A stretch of 34,377 bases of DNA from Patescibacteria group bacterium (GTDB taxonomy: Bacteria; Patescibacteriota; Minisyncoccia; Phycocordibacterales; UBA918). This document shows positions 1-10,350 of this stretch, piece by piece. Positions within the stretch are counted from its first letter, which is position 1, and every line of letters begins with the position of its first letter. The translations under genes were made by a program, and so were the position numbers. The notes under the pieces were generated by a model. It saw only the letters and a list, made by a program, of their open reading frames with translations. It was not told where the DNA came from and did not search any database. The stretch is taken from NCBI GenBank assembly GCA_015485575.1, contig WFTF01000065.1:1-34377 (forward strand), given 5' to 3'.

Positions 1-2
1 TT

Positions 3-698
3 GCCTTATTGCCGCGTTACTTTCATATTCGCGAAATTATACAGGAGGCACGTCAACATGTAGCAACAAAACTATTCCCGCAGTTTTCTTTTGTCATTTT
101 GTATGTTGGTCAGCTCAATTCTGACAGTATGCTGTTTCGCGCACTAGATGCTTCACGTACACTTTTGCAGACACCTTCAATTGGATTTGTGGTGGTGGGA
201 GATGGACCTTTGCGACCAAAATTGGAAGAGCGTACTCATTTGTTGGGCATAGAAAAACAGGTGATTTTTACCCCTCCTAAAGTGGAAATGATTGACTATA
301 TGCGATCCGCTGATGTGCTACTTATGCCAGACACCACAAGTGAAAGTGAGGAGGTGGTGATCAAAGCAGCGGCAACAGGACTTCCGCTTATTATGTCTCA
401 TACACCGCTGCGTGATGATTTGTTTGTTGATGGGCAGGATGCCTTTTTGTGTGAACCAGATGATACCATTGAGTTTTCACAGAAGCTGACTAAATTTCTG
501 AACACAAACGCACTACGCGTGCAATTTTCCGAGAACGGAAAAGAAGTAGTGGCTACTCGCATCGAGGAAAGTCCCGAGATGTATAATTTGGCATACCGTG
601 ACACCATTGAAAGTGTGTTGTATATGAACACGTCCGCAAGAGAGGGTGAGTCCGATTCCAAACAACTATCAGCTGAAAATACTGGACCTACAACATAA
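3..698 (+). CDS. Glycosyltransferase family 4 (group 1), C-terminal part; 5' end lies outside the window
   Basis: VVVGDGPLRPKLEE and DVLLMPDTTSESEEVVIKAAATGLPLI are GT-B group 1 motifs; frame is open to the window edge upstream of the TTG at 9. Confidence 0.85.
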   Translation, partial: ALLPRYFHIREIIQEARQHVATKLFPQFSFVILYVGQLNSDSMLFRALDASRTLLQTPSIGFVVVGDGPLRPKLEERTHLLGIEKQVIFTPPKVEMIDYMRSADVLLMPDTTSESEEVVIKAAATGLPLIMSHTPLRDDLFVDGQDAFLCEPDDTIEFSQKLTKFLNTNALRVQFSENGKEVVATRIEESPEMYNLAYRDTIESVLYMNTSAREGESDSKQLSAENTGPTT

Positions 699-762
699 CT
701 TTCCTGTTGCACCCATAACTTTCTGATTGTTAGCTTGTTATAGTATACACACTTTTCACACT

Positions 763-1779
763 ATGAAATTGCTTATTGTGACACAAGTAGTAGACAAAAG
801 TCACCCTATCCTTGGTTTTTTTCATAGGTGGATAGAAGAGTTCGCAAAGCACTTTGACGAAGTGCATGTTATTTGTCTTCAAAAAGGAGTCCACACACTC
901 CCCGCTAATGTCTTCGTTTATTCGCTTGGTAAAGAAAAAGGATTGGGGAAACTGTCTTATACTCTCAACTTTTATAAATATATTTGGATGCTACGCAAAC
1001 AATATGACTCCGTATTTGTGCACATGAACCAGATTTACATCTTACTCGGCGGCATCTTATGGAAATTGCAGAGGAAGAAAGTGGGGTTGTGGTATACACA
1101 CGGCAGTGTATCAGCAAGTCTTCGTATTGCAGAGAAGTTGACCAACTTAGTATTCACTGGCTCTCCAGACAGTTTTCGTCTTCATTCAAAAAAAGTTGTT
1201 GTCACGGGACATGGTATTGATACTCAAAGGTTTTTGCCGCAGAAAGATGTCCGTAAGAATATAGATTTAATAACAGTTGGTAGAATTTCAAAGTCAAAAA
1301 ATATCGTTGAATTGATTGATGTGCTAATAGAGGTGAGAAAAATAAAAGATATATCACTTACTATTGTTGGGAGACCGTTGTCGTCAGAAGATATGCACTA
1401 TGAAAAAACTATAAAGAGGTATGCACAAAAAAGAGGTGTTTATAATGCTGTGCATTTTATTGGCGCAGTCTCAAATGAACAGTTGCCTACTTTACTCAAT
1501 TCAGCGAGAGTATTTGTGCACGCAGCAACAAATGGTAGCCTTGATAAAGCATTGCTGGAACCTCTGGCAGTAGGGTTACCTGTGGTAAGTTCAGGAATGG
1601 GTGCTCAATCATTACCTCTACATGACTGGCAGGTTAAAACAGTATCCAGTTTTGCGGAAAAAATAGGAGAGATTCTTGAGACAGATGTATCAAAACAGTG
1701 TCATCTATTGAGACGATATGTTATTGAAAATCATAGTATACTGTCTTTAATTCCAAAAATACGACTGCAATATGAATAA
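763..1779 (+). CDS. Glycosyltransferase family 4
   Basis: ITVGRISKSKNIVELIDVL...LTIVGRPL...ARVFVHAATNGSLDKALLEPLAVGLPVVSS; ATG at 763 preferred over the TTG at 727. Confidence 0.88.
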   Translation: MKLLIVTQVVDKSHPILGFFHRWIEEFAKHFDEVHVICLQKGVHTLPANVFVYSLGKEKGLGKLSYTLNFYKYIWMLRKQYDSVFVHMNQIYILLGGILWKLQRKKVGLWYTHGSVSASLRIAEKLTNLVFTGSPDSFRLHSKKVVVTGHGIDTQRFLPQKDVRKNIDLITVGRISKSKNIVELIDVLIEVRKIKDISLTIVGRPLSSEDMHYEKTIKRYAQKRGVYNAVHFIGAVSNEQLPTLLNSARVFVHAATNGSLDKALLEPLAVGLPVVSSGMGAQSLPLHDWQVKTVSSFAEKIGEILETDVSKQCHLLRRYVIENHSILSLIPKIRLQYE

Positions 1780-2419
1780 CCAGCAATATGTATCTCAGGT
1801 ACCCGCAAATCATTATCGTTTTGAGAAGTATTTTTTTTCAGCTCGTTGGATGAGCTACTTCTATCAAATAAGAGAAATTGTCAATCGTAAGGATATACAT
1901 TCCGTACTTGATATTGGACCGGGCACTCCATTTTTACGTAACTCACTTGTAACTTTTAGGGAGGATATCACCTATAAGACGCTAGATATAGCTGAAGACA
2001 CTCATCCTGATATTATAGGGGGCGTAACAAATATTCCGATTGCGGACAATTCATATGACGTGGTGTGTGCCTTTCAGGTCCTTGAACATATTGAGTATAG
2101 GGATATGGAAAAAGCATTAAGAGAAATGAAGCGTGTATCTAAGAAATACGTGTTTATTAGTCTGCCACACTTTGGTCCTTCTGTGGAACTGTCTTTTAAG
2201 CTACCATTTATTAAAAGAGTAAAACTGGCGTGGAAAATTCCGTATATGCCGGTACATACTTTCAATGGACAGCATTATTGGGAAATAGGGAAAAAGGGGT
2301 ACTCGGTTCAGAAGATTCGTAAAATAATGAAAAAACACTTTCATATTATTGACGAATATGTTCCATTTGAAAATCAGTATCACCGCTTTTATATTTTACG
2401 AAAAATACATACAAGCTAA
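1772..2419 (+). CDS. Class I SAM-dependent methyltransferase
   Basis: VLDIGPGTPFLRNSL motif I, DVVCAFQVLEHIEY motif; overlaps upstream stop by 8 nt. Confidence 0.85.
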   Translation: MNNQQYVSQVPANHYRFEKYFFSARWMSYFYQIREIVNRKDIHSVLDIGPGTPFLRNSLVTFREDITYKTLDIAEDTHPDIIGGVTNIPIADNSYDVVCAFQVLEHIEYRDMEKALREMKRVSKKYVFISLPHFGPSVELSFKLPFIKRVKLAWKIPYMPVHTFNGQHYWEIGKKGYSVQKIRKIMKKHFHIIDEYVPFENQYHRFYILRKIHTS

Positions 2420-2447
2420 GCATCTGTTAGTAACACCAGCATTTATT

Positions 2448-3173
2448 ATGAAATCGAAAGACGTTAAAGAGATATATAACACCACCCTACGAAACTCCAA
2501 AACTACATATGAGCAGAGTAGGTGGTTTACCTCCCCGCAAGCGCAGGCAGGATATGAAAGTACAAAATCAGCAATACTGAAGTATGCAATGCCGTATATC
2601 TCAGATACTATGAAGGTGTTGGAATTAGGACCAGGTCCTGGAACGTGGACAAAAATATTGTTGCAGAAAGCTCCAAATGCTCACTATGATCTGGTCGATA
2701 TTTCTAGTGAAATGTTAAAGCAAGCAGCAGAAAATTTATCAATACATTCAAATATTCACTATATTACCTCTGATATTTTATCTTTTTCTCAGCAAGTGCA
2801 TTATGATTTTTTCTTTTCTTCTCGGATGATTGAATATGTTGGTGATAAAAAATCTGCAGTTGCAGTTATCGCAGGTGCCCTGAAGCCAAACGGGTATGGA
2901 TATATCGTAACGAAGACACCTCAATACAACCGTATCTTTAGCAATCAAGTTCAGTCCGCGTTTCATCAAGATCAGATAGGACCAGACTTGTTAAAATCTT
3001 TATTTGAGGAGGCCGGATGTCGTATTATTAAAAGGGTACATGTGACTTGTGTGTTCCCCAAACTCCGTAGCGGGACACTTGATAAAGTGCTTACCCGAAT
3101 TTGTAGGAGACTACCGTTTAGAATCGGTATGCCGGTAAGTGAGTCATATGCACTAATCTTTCAAAAAAAATGA
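2448..3173 (+). CDS. Class I SAM-dependent methyltransferase
   Basis: VLELGPGPGTWTKILLQ motif I, YDLVDISSEMLKQA; ATG at 2448 (MKSKDVKEIYN) preferred over ORF start 2349. Confidence 0.85.
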   Translation: MKSKDVKEIYNTTLRNSKTTYEQSRWFTSPQAQAGYESTKSAILKYAMPYISDTMKVLELGPGPGTWTKILLQKAPNAHYDLVDISSEMLKQAAENLSIHSNIHYITSDILSFSQQVHYDFFFSSRMIEYVGDKKSAVAVIAGALKPNGYGYIVTKTPQYNRIFSNQVQSAFHQDQIGPDLLKSLFEEAGCRIIKRVHVTCVFPKLRSGTLDKVLTRICRRLPFRIGMPVSESYALIFQKK

Positions 3174-3781
3174 TTGTTGAATTATATGGACTACCAGGTG
3201 CAGGAAAAACCACCCTCGCTAAAGAGTTGTCCACACTTCCCGGCTGGGAGAAGATCCAGCTACATAATAAAGGACAAATTATATTTTATTACTTGATTGG
3301 TTTTATCTTTCACCCACTACTTTTTTTACGGGGGGCGTGGTTATTACTTTACTATCAAAATATTTCCATGTTTCATATATGGAACTCGTATTGCTTTCGC
3401 TTTGCGAAGTATCAAAAGGCGTATATGTGTAGAACGGACCATGTAATACTCGACGAAGGATTACTTCAATATTTACTATCTATCATACCCAAAGAGACCG
3501 ATGAGCAATTAATACACAAACAAATATTATGGTTCTTTAAGTCTGATTTTTTAGTAGTCTTGAATCCACCCTTAGAAACACGAATGAGTCAATTAGAACA
3601 AAAACAAACACAAAGACTTAATACGTTAAGGTCCTTAAAATGGAGAGAGGAGGTTCTAGAGAGAAATAACAAAATGATTGTTGCCATTCTAGGTCAGTAT
3701 ACTAATGTTTTGTATGTAAATAATACACAAAAAGCATCTCAGATCATAAAAGATGCAGTAAAAAATAACGCGTATGCTTAG
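3170..3781 (+). CDS. P-loop NTPase / small kinase-like protein
   Basis: N-terminal Walker A GLPGAGKTT; ATGA overlap with upstream gene. Confidence 0.75.
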   Translation: MIVELYGLPGAGKTTLAKELSTLPGWEKIQLHNKGQIIFYYLIGFIFHPLLFLRGAWLLLYYQNISMFHIWNSYCFRFAKYQKAYMCRTDHVILDEGLLQYLLSIIPKETDEQLIHKQILWFFKSDFLVVLNPPLETRMSQLEQKQTQRLNTLRSLKWREEVLERNNKMIVAILGQYTNVLYVNNTQKASQIIKDAVKNNAYA

Positions 3782-4562
3782 AACTATTCTAAAGACCAAT
3801 GCATTGTATGCTTGCAACATACTTGCATTTTTGTGTCGATTACCTTCCCGCCCTTCCGTGTTAATGTATCATTCTTTTGATAATACCAACTGGAAACATA
3901 GTGTCTCACCAGCGCAGCTACAACAACAACTCCTATTTCTTACTAAAAAGAAAGATGTCGTCCCTTTGAAAGACGTTGTCGCCTTTGTCAAAGGAGAGAA
4001 AAAGATTTCTGCCAAAAGTGTTGCCATTACTGTTGACGATGGATATGAGAATACATACACGGTATTATTCCCACTAGCAAAAAAATATGGTATACCCTTT
4101 ACCATTTTTCTTACTACCAATCTTTCTTCAATGGAAAAACTTGGGAATGCGCCACGCCCGACATGGGCTCAGTTACAAGAAATGGTTGATTCTGGTTTGG
4201 TGCATGTTGGTGTGCATGGGCATACACATATAAATTTTCCAGAAGTATTACGTTTCAGTATACAGGAGGCGGAGATTATTGAGTCTAAGTCACTCATTGC
4301 TCGCAAACTTGGTGTTGAGCCACTTTTTGTGGCATACCCAGCTGGACGTTACGATATGGCAACGTACCAATATGTACAACAACACTTCACTGCAGCTTTT
4401 AGTACACATCAAGGTCATGTACATATCAATGATGATATATTTATGCTCAGGCGAGTTCCGGTTGATAGAGGTACTACACTCAGGTTATTTAAGGCGCGGC
4501 TGCTGTCAGGATATCAAGTTTATTTGCGGTTAGCACATAATATAAGAAAAATACATGCATAA
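3774..4562 (+). CDS. Polysaccharide deacetylase (NodB-like)
   Basis: ITVDDGYENTYTVLFPLAKKYGIPFTIFLTT (motif 1), HGHTHINF (motif 2), VAYPAGRYD (motif 3). Confidence 0.9.
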   Translation: MLRTILKTNALYACNILAFLCRLPSRPSVLMYHSFDNTNWKHSVSPAQLQQQLLFLTKKKDVVPLKDVVAFVKGEKKISAKSVAITVDDGYENTYTVLFPLAKKYGIPFTIFLTTNLSSMEKLGNAPRPTWAQLQEMVDSGLVHVGVHGHTHINFPEVLRFSIQEAEIIESKSLIARKLGVEPLFVAYPAGRYDMATYQYVQQHFTAAFSTHQGHVHINDDIFMLRRVPVDRGTTLRLFKARLLSGYQVYLRLAHNIRKIHA

Positions 4563-5154
4563 ATATATTCGTATACTTAAAAAGATTTTGCGTGGTGAAA
4601 ATGTAACAATAGTACCTTTTTCCCGTGAAGAATGGGATAATCAGTTTCGTAGAGGGAAGTGGGATTTTTTGCTTGATGCTCCTTACAACGTAGCAATTAT
4701 TTCTCAAATGTTAAATAAGCTGTATATGGATCAAGGGTCCCTACGGGTACTTGATATTGGATGTGGTAATGGTGCACTGGTACGAGAACTGGATGCATCA
4801 ATTGCTTATACGGGGACTGATATATCTGAGGTCGCTCTTTTGCAGGCCCAGCGTGCGCGTACATCGGGAACTTTCATACAGAGTTCCATGGAAAATCCCT
4901 CAGGCATTACCGGCGAATACGACGTGTTGGTTTTTAGTGAAGTATTATTGTACGGCGACTACAAAACGATTTTACAGAAACACAAACCTTTTCTGAAGAA
5001 CGGTGGATTGATCATTGTATCTCTGTACGATACATGGCGTACAAAGCTAATTTGGCGCAGTGTAAGGCAACAGATTTTACCACAGGAGCAGGTACGCGTT
5101 ATGAATCGGCGAAAAAAGGTTGCGTGGGATATTATTTTAGGTGTATACAAGTAA
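4555..5154 (+). CDS. Class I SAM-dependent methyltransferase
   Basis: VLDIGCGNGALVREL motif I; YDVLVFSEVLLYG; overlaps upstream gene by 8 nt. Confidence 0.85.
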   Translation: MHKYIRILKKILRGENVTIVPFSREEWDNQFRRGKWDFLLDAPYNVAIISQMLNKLYMDQGSLRVLDIGCGNGALVRELDASIAYTGTDISEVALLQAQRARTSGTFIQSSMENPSGITGEYDVLVFSEVLLYGDYKTILQKHKPFLKNGGLIIVSLYDTWRTKLIWRSVRQQILPQEQVRVMNRRKKVAWDIILGVYK

Positions 5155-5164
5155 CGCATATTGT

Positions 5165-6010
5165 ATGAATACAGATAATCGAATTCCTTGCAGCGTCGGT
5201 ATTCTTACTTATAATTCTGCAAAGACGCTTAGGCGGACATTGGAGAGTGTAAAGGACTTTTCTGACATAATTATTTCTGATGGAGGAAGTACCGATGAAA
5301 CAGTGGAGATTGCTTCTGAGTATGGCTGTAGGGTGATTGACCAAGATGCAAAACATAATCCAGGACCCCACCCTGATTATCCAATTGAAGATTTTGCGAG
5401 TGAGCGCAATAAACTACTTGCTGTTGCCAAGGAAGATTGGTTTTTGTGGCTTGATTCTGATGAGTATATTTCTAGACAGTTGCACGACGAAATCATTGAA
5501 GTATGTACACAAAATCATCAAAAGTATTTGGTATATGAATTAGGAATTGTTAGGCAGAATACAGACGGGACCATATCTTATAAAGACTGGAATCAAACGT
5601 ATCAGACTCGATTTTTTAATCGCAAAATGGGATGCGTATTTGAACGAAAAATACACGAGCGTATTGTGTTTAATCGAGATCTGTATCCAGTAGGAAGGTT
5701 GAAAGGGGCATGGTATGTACCTATCAGCAAGATAGAATTTTCTGTTTACAAAGAAGCGGTTAATTACAGATTGGAACTGATGCTAAGCGAGAATGTGCCA
5801 ACCACCTTCCCTGTTTATTTGAAAAAAGCCTTTTGGTTACCTCTCAAACGGGCTATTGGGACTTGTTACCGCTATGTGCGTTTGAGATTATTTTTTTCGG
5901 CTGATGAAATACCACCTACACAATATTTCTTGAATCGCCTTTATTCTCAATGGGTTACTTTTTGTGTGGTCACGAGGTTATATTTTGGACATAGAGATAG
6001 AACACCATAA
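5165..6010 (+). CDS. Glycosyltransferase family 2
   Basis: CSVGILTYNSAKTLRRTLESVKDFSDIIISDGGSTDET...WFLWLDSDEYIS is the GT-A family 2 signature; ATG at 5165. Confidence 0.9.
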   Translation: MNTDNRIPCSVGILTYNSAKTLRRTLESVKDFSDIIISDGGSTDETVEIASEYGCRVIDQDAKHNPGPHPDYPIEDFASERNKLLAVAKEDWFLWLDSDEYISRQLHDEIIEVCTQNHQKYLVYELGIVRQNTDGTISYKDWNQTYQTRFFNRKMGCVFERKIHERIVFNRDLYPVGRLKGAWYVPISKIEFSVYKEAVNYRLELMLSENVPTTFPVYLKKAFWLPLKRAIGTCYRYVRLRLFFSADEIPPTQYFLNRLYSQWVTFCVVTRLYFGHRDRTP

Positions 6011-6145
6011 ACACTGAGTCAGTTGTTACTCACCATATTTATTATGTATATAGCAAAAGGAAGCACTCGTGCGTACACTTTGGTGAAAGGTATTTAAACT
6101 TTTTTAGTATGGAAAGCATAAGGAGGTTTTATTTCTAGTGATAGT

Positions 6146-7519
6146 ATGACAGCTTCGCTTAAACGAACAATTGGTGAAGGGGCAGCATGGATTTCTACCG
6201 GAAATGCACTGTTGAAGATTTTAGGTATCTTATACTCCATATTGCTACTTAGCCAGCTGTCCGTATACGAATATGGTGTGGTTGAACTTTTGCTGTCTAT
6301 TCCCCCACTTTTGGGTTTTTTATCTCTGGCAGGTTTAGAAAATGTATTAGTTGCTGACATGAGTAATGCCAAAGGAAAGTGTCAGACAGAGAAGGTACGA
6401 TATATACTCTCTTCATACTTTTCTATACGCTTTTTACTTGCCTGCATAGGAACTTTCATGTTGTTTTTTGCTGCAGATGTGATTGCACGATTCTATAATG
6501 AATCAGTAGTTTTAATGATTCAACTATTGTCAATCACTTTTGTCATAGGATCAGTACGATCTGTTTTTCTAATTGTGTTTAATGTAAATTACGATTTTCA
6601 CTTAGTGGCATTGTATCGTTTTGCAGAAGAACTAATCAGATTTTTAATTATTCTGACAGCTTTTGTTTGGTTCACTGTAAACCCTCTAGCTGTGATAATA
6701 GCTTATGTATTTACAGATATTGTAACGGTGTCCATTTTTATACCAGCTTTTTATGCTTCCAAGAAGAGATTACTAGGTCATGTTTGGTTTTCAGAGGGAT
6801 TTTTACATCCGCTATATATACTTAAAAATCATGGAAAGTGGAGTATTTTTCAGACCTATCTAGGTTTGTTTGGACAAAATATCAGGCCATGGATTATTAA
6901 GACACTTTTAGGTACCCAGGCAGTTGGTATTTTTGCATTGGCAATCGGAATGTATAAACATACCGTTTCTTTATTCCCGTTAGCAAAAATTGTTGCTCCG
7001 ATAATTCCCAGATTTTTAGAAAAGCCACAACAGCTGTATAAATTAGTCAATGGGACGATTAAATATCAGATGTTTATTTTAATTGTGGTGAGTATTTCTG
7101 TATCATTTGTTATGTTATTGCTGGTAACTTACTTATTCCCTGACTACATCAAAGCATACCCGCTGTACTTGGCTATGCTGGTTTCTGTCATCCCAGCAAG
7201 CTTTTCAAGTATTTTTGAAACGGTTTTTCACGGATTACGAGCACAAAAAAACCTTTTTTTCGTTGGGGTGTTGAGACTGGTAGTAATTTTATTGTTACTC
7301 CCAGTTAGTTTGTGGGTATTTGGACTGTATGGTGTTGCTGTAGAATTGCTGATAACAGGAGCTGTTTATACTTATGAACGGTATAAAAAATTGAAACATC
7401 TATTGCCTGGGTATCAATTTAGATTAGCCGACCTGATACATTTTTCGGAACTAGACAAAATGCTTTTACAGAGGATACAAAAAACTGGACAAAAGGTGTT
7501 TGGTGTGGGTAGTAAATAA
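6146..7519 (+). CDS. Polysaccharide flippase (Wzx/MATE-like, MOP superfamily)
   Basis: 457 aa, roughly 12-14 hydrophobic segments; GEGAAWISTGNALLKILGILYSILLL N-terminus typical of Wzx; AAGGAGG upstream. Confidence 0.8.
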   Translation: MTASLKRTIGEGAAWISTGNALLKILGILYSILLLSQLSVYEYGVVELLLSIPPLLGFLSLAGLENVLVADMSNAKGKCQTEKVRYILSSYFSIRFLLACIGTFMLFFAADVIARFYNESVVLMIQLLSITFVIGSVRSVFLIVFNVNYDFHLVALYRFAEELIRFLIILTAFVWFTVNPLAVIIAYVFTDIVTVSIFIPAFYASKKRLLGHVWFSEGFLHPLYILKNHGKWSIFQTYLGLFGQNIRPWIIKTLLGTQAVGIFALAIGMYKHTVSLFPLAKIVAPIIPRFLEKPQQLYKLVNGTIKYQMFILIVVSISVSFVMLLLVTYLFPDYIKAYPLYLAMLVSVIPASFSSIFETVFHGLRAQKNLFFVGVLRLVVILLLLPVSLWVFGLYGVAVELLITGAVYTYERYKKLKHLLPGYQFRLADLIHFSELDKMLLQRIQKTGQKVFGVGSK

Positions 7520-7530
7520 GATACTCGTTT

Positions 7531-8664
7531 ATGAAGCAGATTGTTTATATTAGTTTTGTTCGCTTTCCGTCTGAAAAGGCACATGCAATATATATAAATA
7601 AACATTGTGAATCGTTGGTAAAAAGGGGATATAAAGTTGCATTACTGGTCCCCCGGAGACTGAATAAAGTTTACTTCACGACATGCAAAGAAGATAATTG
7701 TACATACCATTTTTCAGTCGTAAGGCTACCGACTATAGACTTACTTATTTTACCATTTGGTAAAGCATTTTTTCACCGCTTAGGGGTAATTATTTTTGGA
7801 ATAGGATCATTGTTATATGCTTTAGTGCATAAACATAGGCATTATATTACCAACGAATTTTTGGTCGCACTACTACTTTCTTTTGTGCCTATAGATCTTA
7901 CTTATGAAGTTCATGACTACCCTAAAAATACCGGTTGGCTATATCGATGGGTGTTTGTTAGAGTATCCAGAATACAAACAAATAACCATCAAAAGGTAAC
8001 GCGTTTGATACGTGATTTTAAACTGTCACCAAAAAAAGTATATGCTGTGCATAATGGAGTCACCATTAGTGACTTTGACATAAAGATTACACAAAAAGAA
8101 GCAAGGGAACGCTTACAGCTCAAGTTAAATGAAAAGTATATTGTATATACCGGACACTTGTACAGATGGAAAGGGGTTGATGTGCTTGCACGTGCTGCGT
8201 TACATTTGCCCGAGGCGACCGTGCTTTTTGTCGGGGGTACTGATTTAGATATTGTACGCATGAGACAAACATATCAAGAAATTCAAAATATTATTTTTTA
8301 CGGACATAAACCCCATTCACAAATCCCTCTTTTCTTAAAAGCGGCAGACGTGTTGGTATTGCCAAACACAGCAAAAGAAGAAATTTCTGCACTGCACACG
8401 TCACCAATGAAAGTTTTTGAATATATGGCAAGTAAGCGACCAATTGTCGCAAGTGACATACCGTCAATCCGGGAGGTGTTAAACAACGCAAATGCTACAC
8501 TGGTACCTGCTGATGAACCAGAGTTGCTTGCGCGCGCGCTGCGGCATACGTTGGCACAAGTTCCGACAGAAAAAGTTCAGCAAGCGTTTGAGGATGTCCG
8601 GATGTATACGTGGAAGAAAAGAGTGAAGAAGGTGACAAAATATTTAGAAAATGGTATGGAATAA
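7531..8664 (+). CDS. Glycosyltransferase family 4
   Basis: YTGHLYRWKGVDVLARAALHLPEATVLFVGG; ADVLVLPNTAKEEISALHTSPMKVFEYMASKRPIVASDIPSIREVL. Confidence 0.92.
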   Translation: MKQIVYISFVRFPSEKAHAIYINKHCESLVKRGYKVALLVPRRLNKVYFTTCKEDNCTYHFSVVRLPTIDLLILPFGKAFFHRLGVIIFGIGSLLYALVHKHRHYITNEFLVALLLSFVPIDLTYEVHDYPKNTGWLYRWVFVRVSRIQTNNHQKVTRLIRDFKLSPKKVYAVHNGVTISDFDIKITQKEARERLQLKLNEKYIVYTGHLYRWKGVDVLARAALHLPEATVLFVGGTDLDIVRMRQTYQEIQNIIFYGHKPHSQIPLFLKAADVLVLPNTAKEEISALHTSPMKVFEYMASKRPIVASDIPSIREVLNNANATLVPADEPELLARALRHTLAQVPTEKVQQAFEDVRMYTWKKRVKKVTKYLENGME

Positions 8665-8679
8665 GGTATACTGTTGGCT

Positions 8680-10335
8680 ATGAAAATTTTAGGAATAAAC
8701 CAAGTGCCAGGCATAATTGGTTGGATGCACGATAGTGCCGCTGCTATTGTTGTTGATGGAAAGATCATTGCAACAGCGGAAGAGGAACGTTTCAACAGAA
8801 TCCGGCATGCAAGAGGTACCCCCAGATTGGCAATAAACTACTGTTTACAAGAAGCGGGGCTGAAAATGGCCGATCTTGATATTATTGCTATCGCCAACAA
8901 TCCCTACGCACCCATAAAGTTCCTGAGAATAAATCTGCATCCAATAAATTTCATACGAGATTTTGTGAATATCATTATTTTTCGGTGGTATAAGAAAAAT
9001 CTGGAAAAAGAGTCGGGGGCAAAGGTTATGTTTGTAGATCATCACCTCGCACATGCTGCAAGTGCTTTCTACTGTTCGGGGTATAATCAAGCGAACGTAC
9101 TTACTATAGACGGATCCGGAGAGACGGAGAGTTTTGCTTTTTTTATTGGAGAGAACAACACCTTGAGACGTGTATGGGACATACCACTTGGGACGGTTTT
9201 TTCAAAAAAGAAGTGGAACTCAATAGGAGGTGTGTATTCACGCCTTACTACATTTTTAGGTCTTGGAACACATGCTGAAGGAAAAACGATGGGGCTGGCA
9301 AGTTATGGTACTCCAGTCTACGACTTTTCCAAAATTTTAAACGTTAAGAAACATAACGATTTTGTTATTGATCGTCGTAATATAGAAGTGATATATAAAC
9401 ATCTCGAAAGAAAATCAGATGACTTACCTTTTACGCAAGGACAAAAAGATCTTGCAGCCAGTTTACAGAAAGCATTGGAAGACTCAGTGGTAAATCTGGC
9501 ACGAGAAGCATACAACCATACAAAAGTGAAAAACTTTGCTTTTGCTGGCGGTGTAACGCTTAATTGCAATGCAAATACACGGGTGTTACTGGAAGATTTT
9601 TGTGACCAGTTGTTTATACAACCTGCCGCAAATGACGGCGGGTTGGCACTGGGAGCAGCACTGGAACTTGCTGCAAGAAGTGGGGATAAACCAAATAGGA
9701 AACTTACTCATGCATACTATGGCCCGGGTTTTTCAAATGAATATATAGCAAAGGTCTTGAAAAATACAAAATTGCAATACGAGTATCATGAAGATATTGA
9801 GTCGGTAGTAGCAGATCTCTTGAGAGCGGGGTACATTGTTGGCTGGTTCCAGGGTAGGATGGAAATAGGACCCCGCGCGCTTGGTAATCGTTCCATTCTC
9901 GCCGATCCAACATTTGAGGGCATAAACGATAAGATTAATAAAGATGTAAAACATAGAGAAGTGTGGCGTCCTTTTGCGCCATCGGTAGCGGAAGAGGATG
10001 CCAGTCTGTATTTTGAAGGGGTAGATAAAACAGGAGAGAGTCCATTTATGCTCCATACATTTTATGTGCGGGAAGAATTTCAAGATACATTTCCCGCTAT
10101 TACCCACGTGGATAGGAGTAGTCGCATTCAGACAGTGAACGAACAGCAAAACAAACGTTACCACACACTATTGAAAAAGATGAAAGAGAGGTGTGGGCAC
10201 GCCATGGTATTGAACACTTCTTTCAATGACAAAGGAGAACCGATTGTATGTACTCCTCAGGATGCAATCCGTTGTTATTCATCAACAGGGATTGATGCAC
10301 TTGCGATAGGTAATTATCTGTTGAAGAAAGGATGA
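8680..10335 (+). CDS. Carbamoyltransferase, NodU/CmcH family
   Basis: DHHLAHAASAFYCSGYNQANVLTIDGSGETES; GWFQGRMEIGPRALGNRSILADP; HREVWRPFAPSV; VLNTSFNDKGEPIVCTPQDA; ATG at 8680. Confidence 0.95.
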   Translation: MKILGINQVPGIIGWMHDSAAAIVVDGKIIATAEEERFNRIRHARGTPRLAINYCLQEAGLKMADLDIIAIANNPYAPIKFLRINLHPINFIRDFVNIIIFRWYKKNLEKESGAKVMFVDHHLAHAASAFYCSGYNQANVLTIDGSGETESFAFFIGENNTLRRVWDIPLGTVFSKKKWNSIGGVYSRLTTFLGLGTHAEGKTMGLASYGTPVYDFSKILNVKKHNDFVIDRRNIEVIYKHLERKSDDLPFTQGQKDLAASLQKALEDSVVNLAREAYNHTKVKNFAFAGGVTLNCNANTRVLLEDFCDQLFIQPAANDGGLALGAALELAARSGDKPNRKLTHAYYGPGFSNEYIAKVLKNTKLQYEYHEDIESVVADLLRAGYIVGWFQGRMEIGPRALGNRSILADPTFEGINDKINKDVKHREVWRPFAPSVAEEDASLYFEGVDKTGESPFMLHTFYVREEFQDTFPAITHVDRSSRIQTVNEQQNKRYHTLLKKMKERCGHAMVLNTSFNDKGEPIVCTPQDAIRCYSSTGIDALAIGNYLLKKG

Positions 10336-10350
10336 GTAACTGATTATTTT

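Noticed and set aside
9733-10164. 143-aa minus-strand ORF antisense to the carbamoyltransferase
   Set aside because: Lies within a highly conserved plus-strand domain; no support
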